DNA of 5,664 bases from NCBI GenBank assembly GCA_030039695.1, contig JASHVB010000138.1, positions 1-5,664 on the forward strand. The letters are read 5' to 3'. Positions 5,379-5,664 of the stretch are shown one piece after another; position 1 is the first letter of the stretch, and each line of letters begins with the position of its first letter. The notes beneath the pieces were generated by a model that did no database searches, was not told the DNA's origin, and saw only the letters and a list, made by a program, of their open reading frames with translations. Position numbers and translations under genes: made by a program. The DNA is from Acetobacteraceae bacterium. GTDB taxonomy: Bacteria; Pseudomonadota; Alphaproteobacteria; Acetobacterales; Acetobacteraceae.

Positions 5379-5664
5379 ATGCCGTCATCACAATGGCAGT
5401 TCTGGATTGACCGCGGTGGCACCTTCACCGACATCGTCGCGCGCGATCCCTCCGGCAATCTCTCCGTGCACAAGCTGCTGTCAGAGAATCCTGGTCGTTA
5501 CCGCGACGCCGCAATTGCCGGCATCAAGACAGTGCTGGGCGTTCCGCTCGACCAGCCGATCCCGCCCGGCCTGATCGAGTCCGTGAAGATGGGCACCACC
5601 GTCGCCACCAACGCGCTGCTGGAGCGAAAGGGCGAACCCACGCTGCTGTTGGTCAACAAGGGCT
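5379..5664 (+). CDS. 5-oxoprolinase/hydantoinase A-type ATP-dependent amidohydrolase, N-terminal part (runs off right edge)
   Basis: 95 codons lie in the window and remain open to the last base. Seen: [15 protein letters not shown] (6-20) contains the DRGGTFTD phosphate-binding motif of the hydantoinase/oxoprolinase N-terminal domain. HKLLSENP (31-38) and [16 protein letters not shown] (71-86) are equally typical. The wording is closest to fused, roughly 1200-residue 5-oxoprolinases, which open the ring of 5-oxoproline with ATP to give glutamate. N-methylhydantoinase and acetone carboxylase subunits share the fold, so the exact substrate is open. ATG 5379 follows GGGGG (5364-5368) by ten bases, and the family's conserved start follows at once. 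It is separated from the LLM operon by about 200 bases with a REP-like element but is on the same strand, and may belong to the same catabolic region. Confidence 0.88.
   Translation, partial: MPSSQWQFWIDRGGTFTDIVARDPSGNLSVHKLLSENPGRYRDAAIAGIKTVLGVPLDQPIPPGLIESVKMGTTVATNALLERKGEPTLLLVNKG

Noticed and set aside
4916..5473. 185-codon minus-strand open frame over the LLM end, REP element and oxoprolinase start
   Set aside because: Covers two real gene ends on the other strand; the Pro-Leu-Ala-Gly-Glu wording in its middle is simply the translated REP-like palindrome.

Overview
The window is GC-rich and its codon usage favours G or C in third positions. The DjlA-type co-chaperone, the AmpD-type amidase and the CTCTCCCGC/GCGGGAGAG palindrome are all common in GC-rich Alphaproteobacteria. 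I would guess Rhodospirillales, Acetobacteraceae or a similar soil or plant-associated lineage. This is inferred from protein and repeat style, and no rRNA or tRNA is present to confirm it. The window looks like ordinary chromosome with metabolic genes, and no phage, plasmid, IS or CRISPR hallmark was seen.

Left part (1-1637, minus strand). Three genes appear to form one operon, read right to left. They are a VOC-fold extradiol-dioxygenase/glyoxalase-like enzyme, a membrane-anchored DjlA-like J-domain protein, and an AmpD-type N-acetylmuramoyl-L-alanine amidase cut off by the window edge. The VOC-djlA gap is under 10 bases. The djlA stop and the amidase GTG start overlap by four bases. A plausible sigma70-type promoter and a strong Shine-Dalgarno site precede the VOC gene.

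Middle (1585-1981). About 400 bases hold no convincing gene. They contain the VOC promoter and a long imperfect inverted repeat that could fold into an extended hairpin.

Centre (1982-3257). A Tat-exported SMP-30/gluconolactonase-like enzyme lies on the minus strand. It is divergent from the next operon across about 200 bases that hold candidate promoters for both directions and a small operator-like inverted repeat.

Right part (3258-5664, plus strand). An alpha/beta hydrolase and a luciferase-like (LLM) flavin-dependent monooxygenase overlap at ATGA and must be co-expressed. After about 200 bases carrying a REP-like palindrome, a 5-oxoprolinase/hydantoinase-type gene begins and runs off the window.

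Taken together, the metabolic genes (VOC, SMP-30, hydrolase, LLM, oxoprolinase) suggest catabolism of a small organic compound such as a lactone, cyclic amide or aromatic. The substrate cannot be read from the sequence. The hydrolase-LLM pair is the clearest functional unit. I see no strong evidence for a wholly new system.
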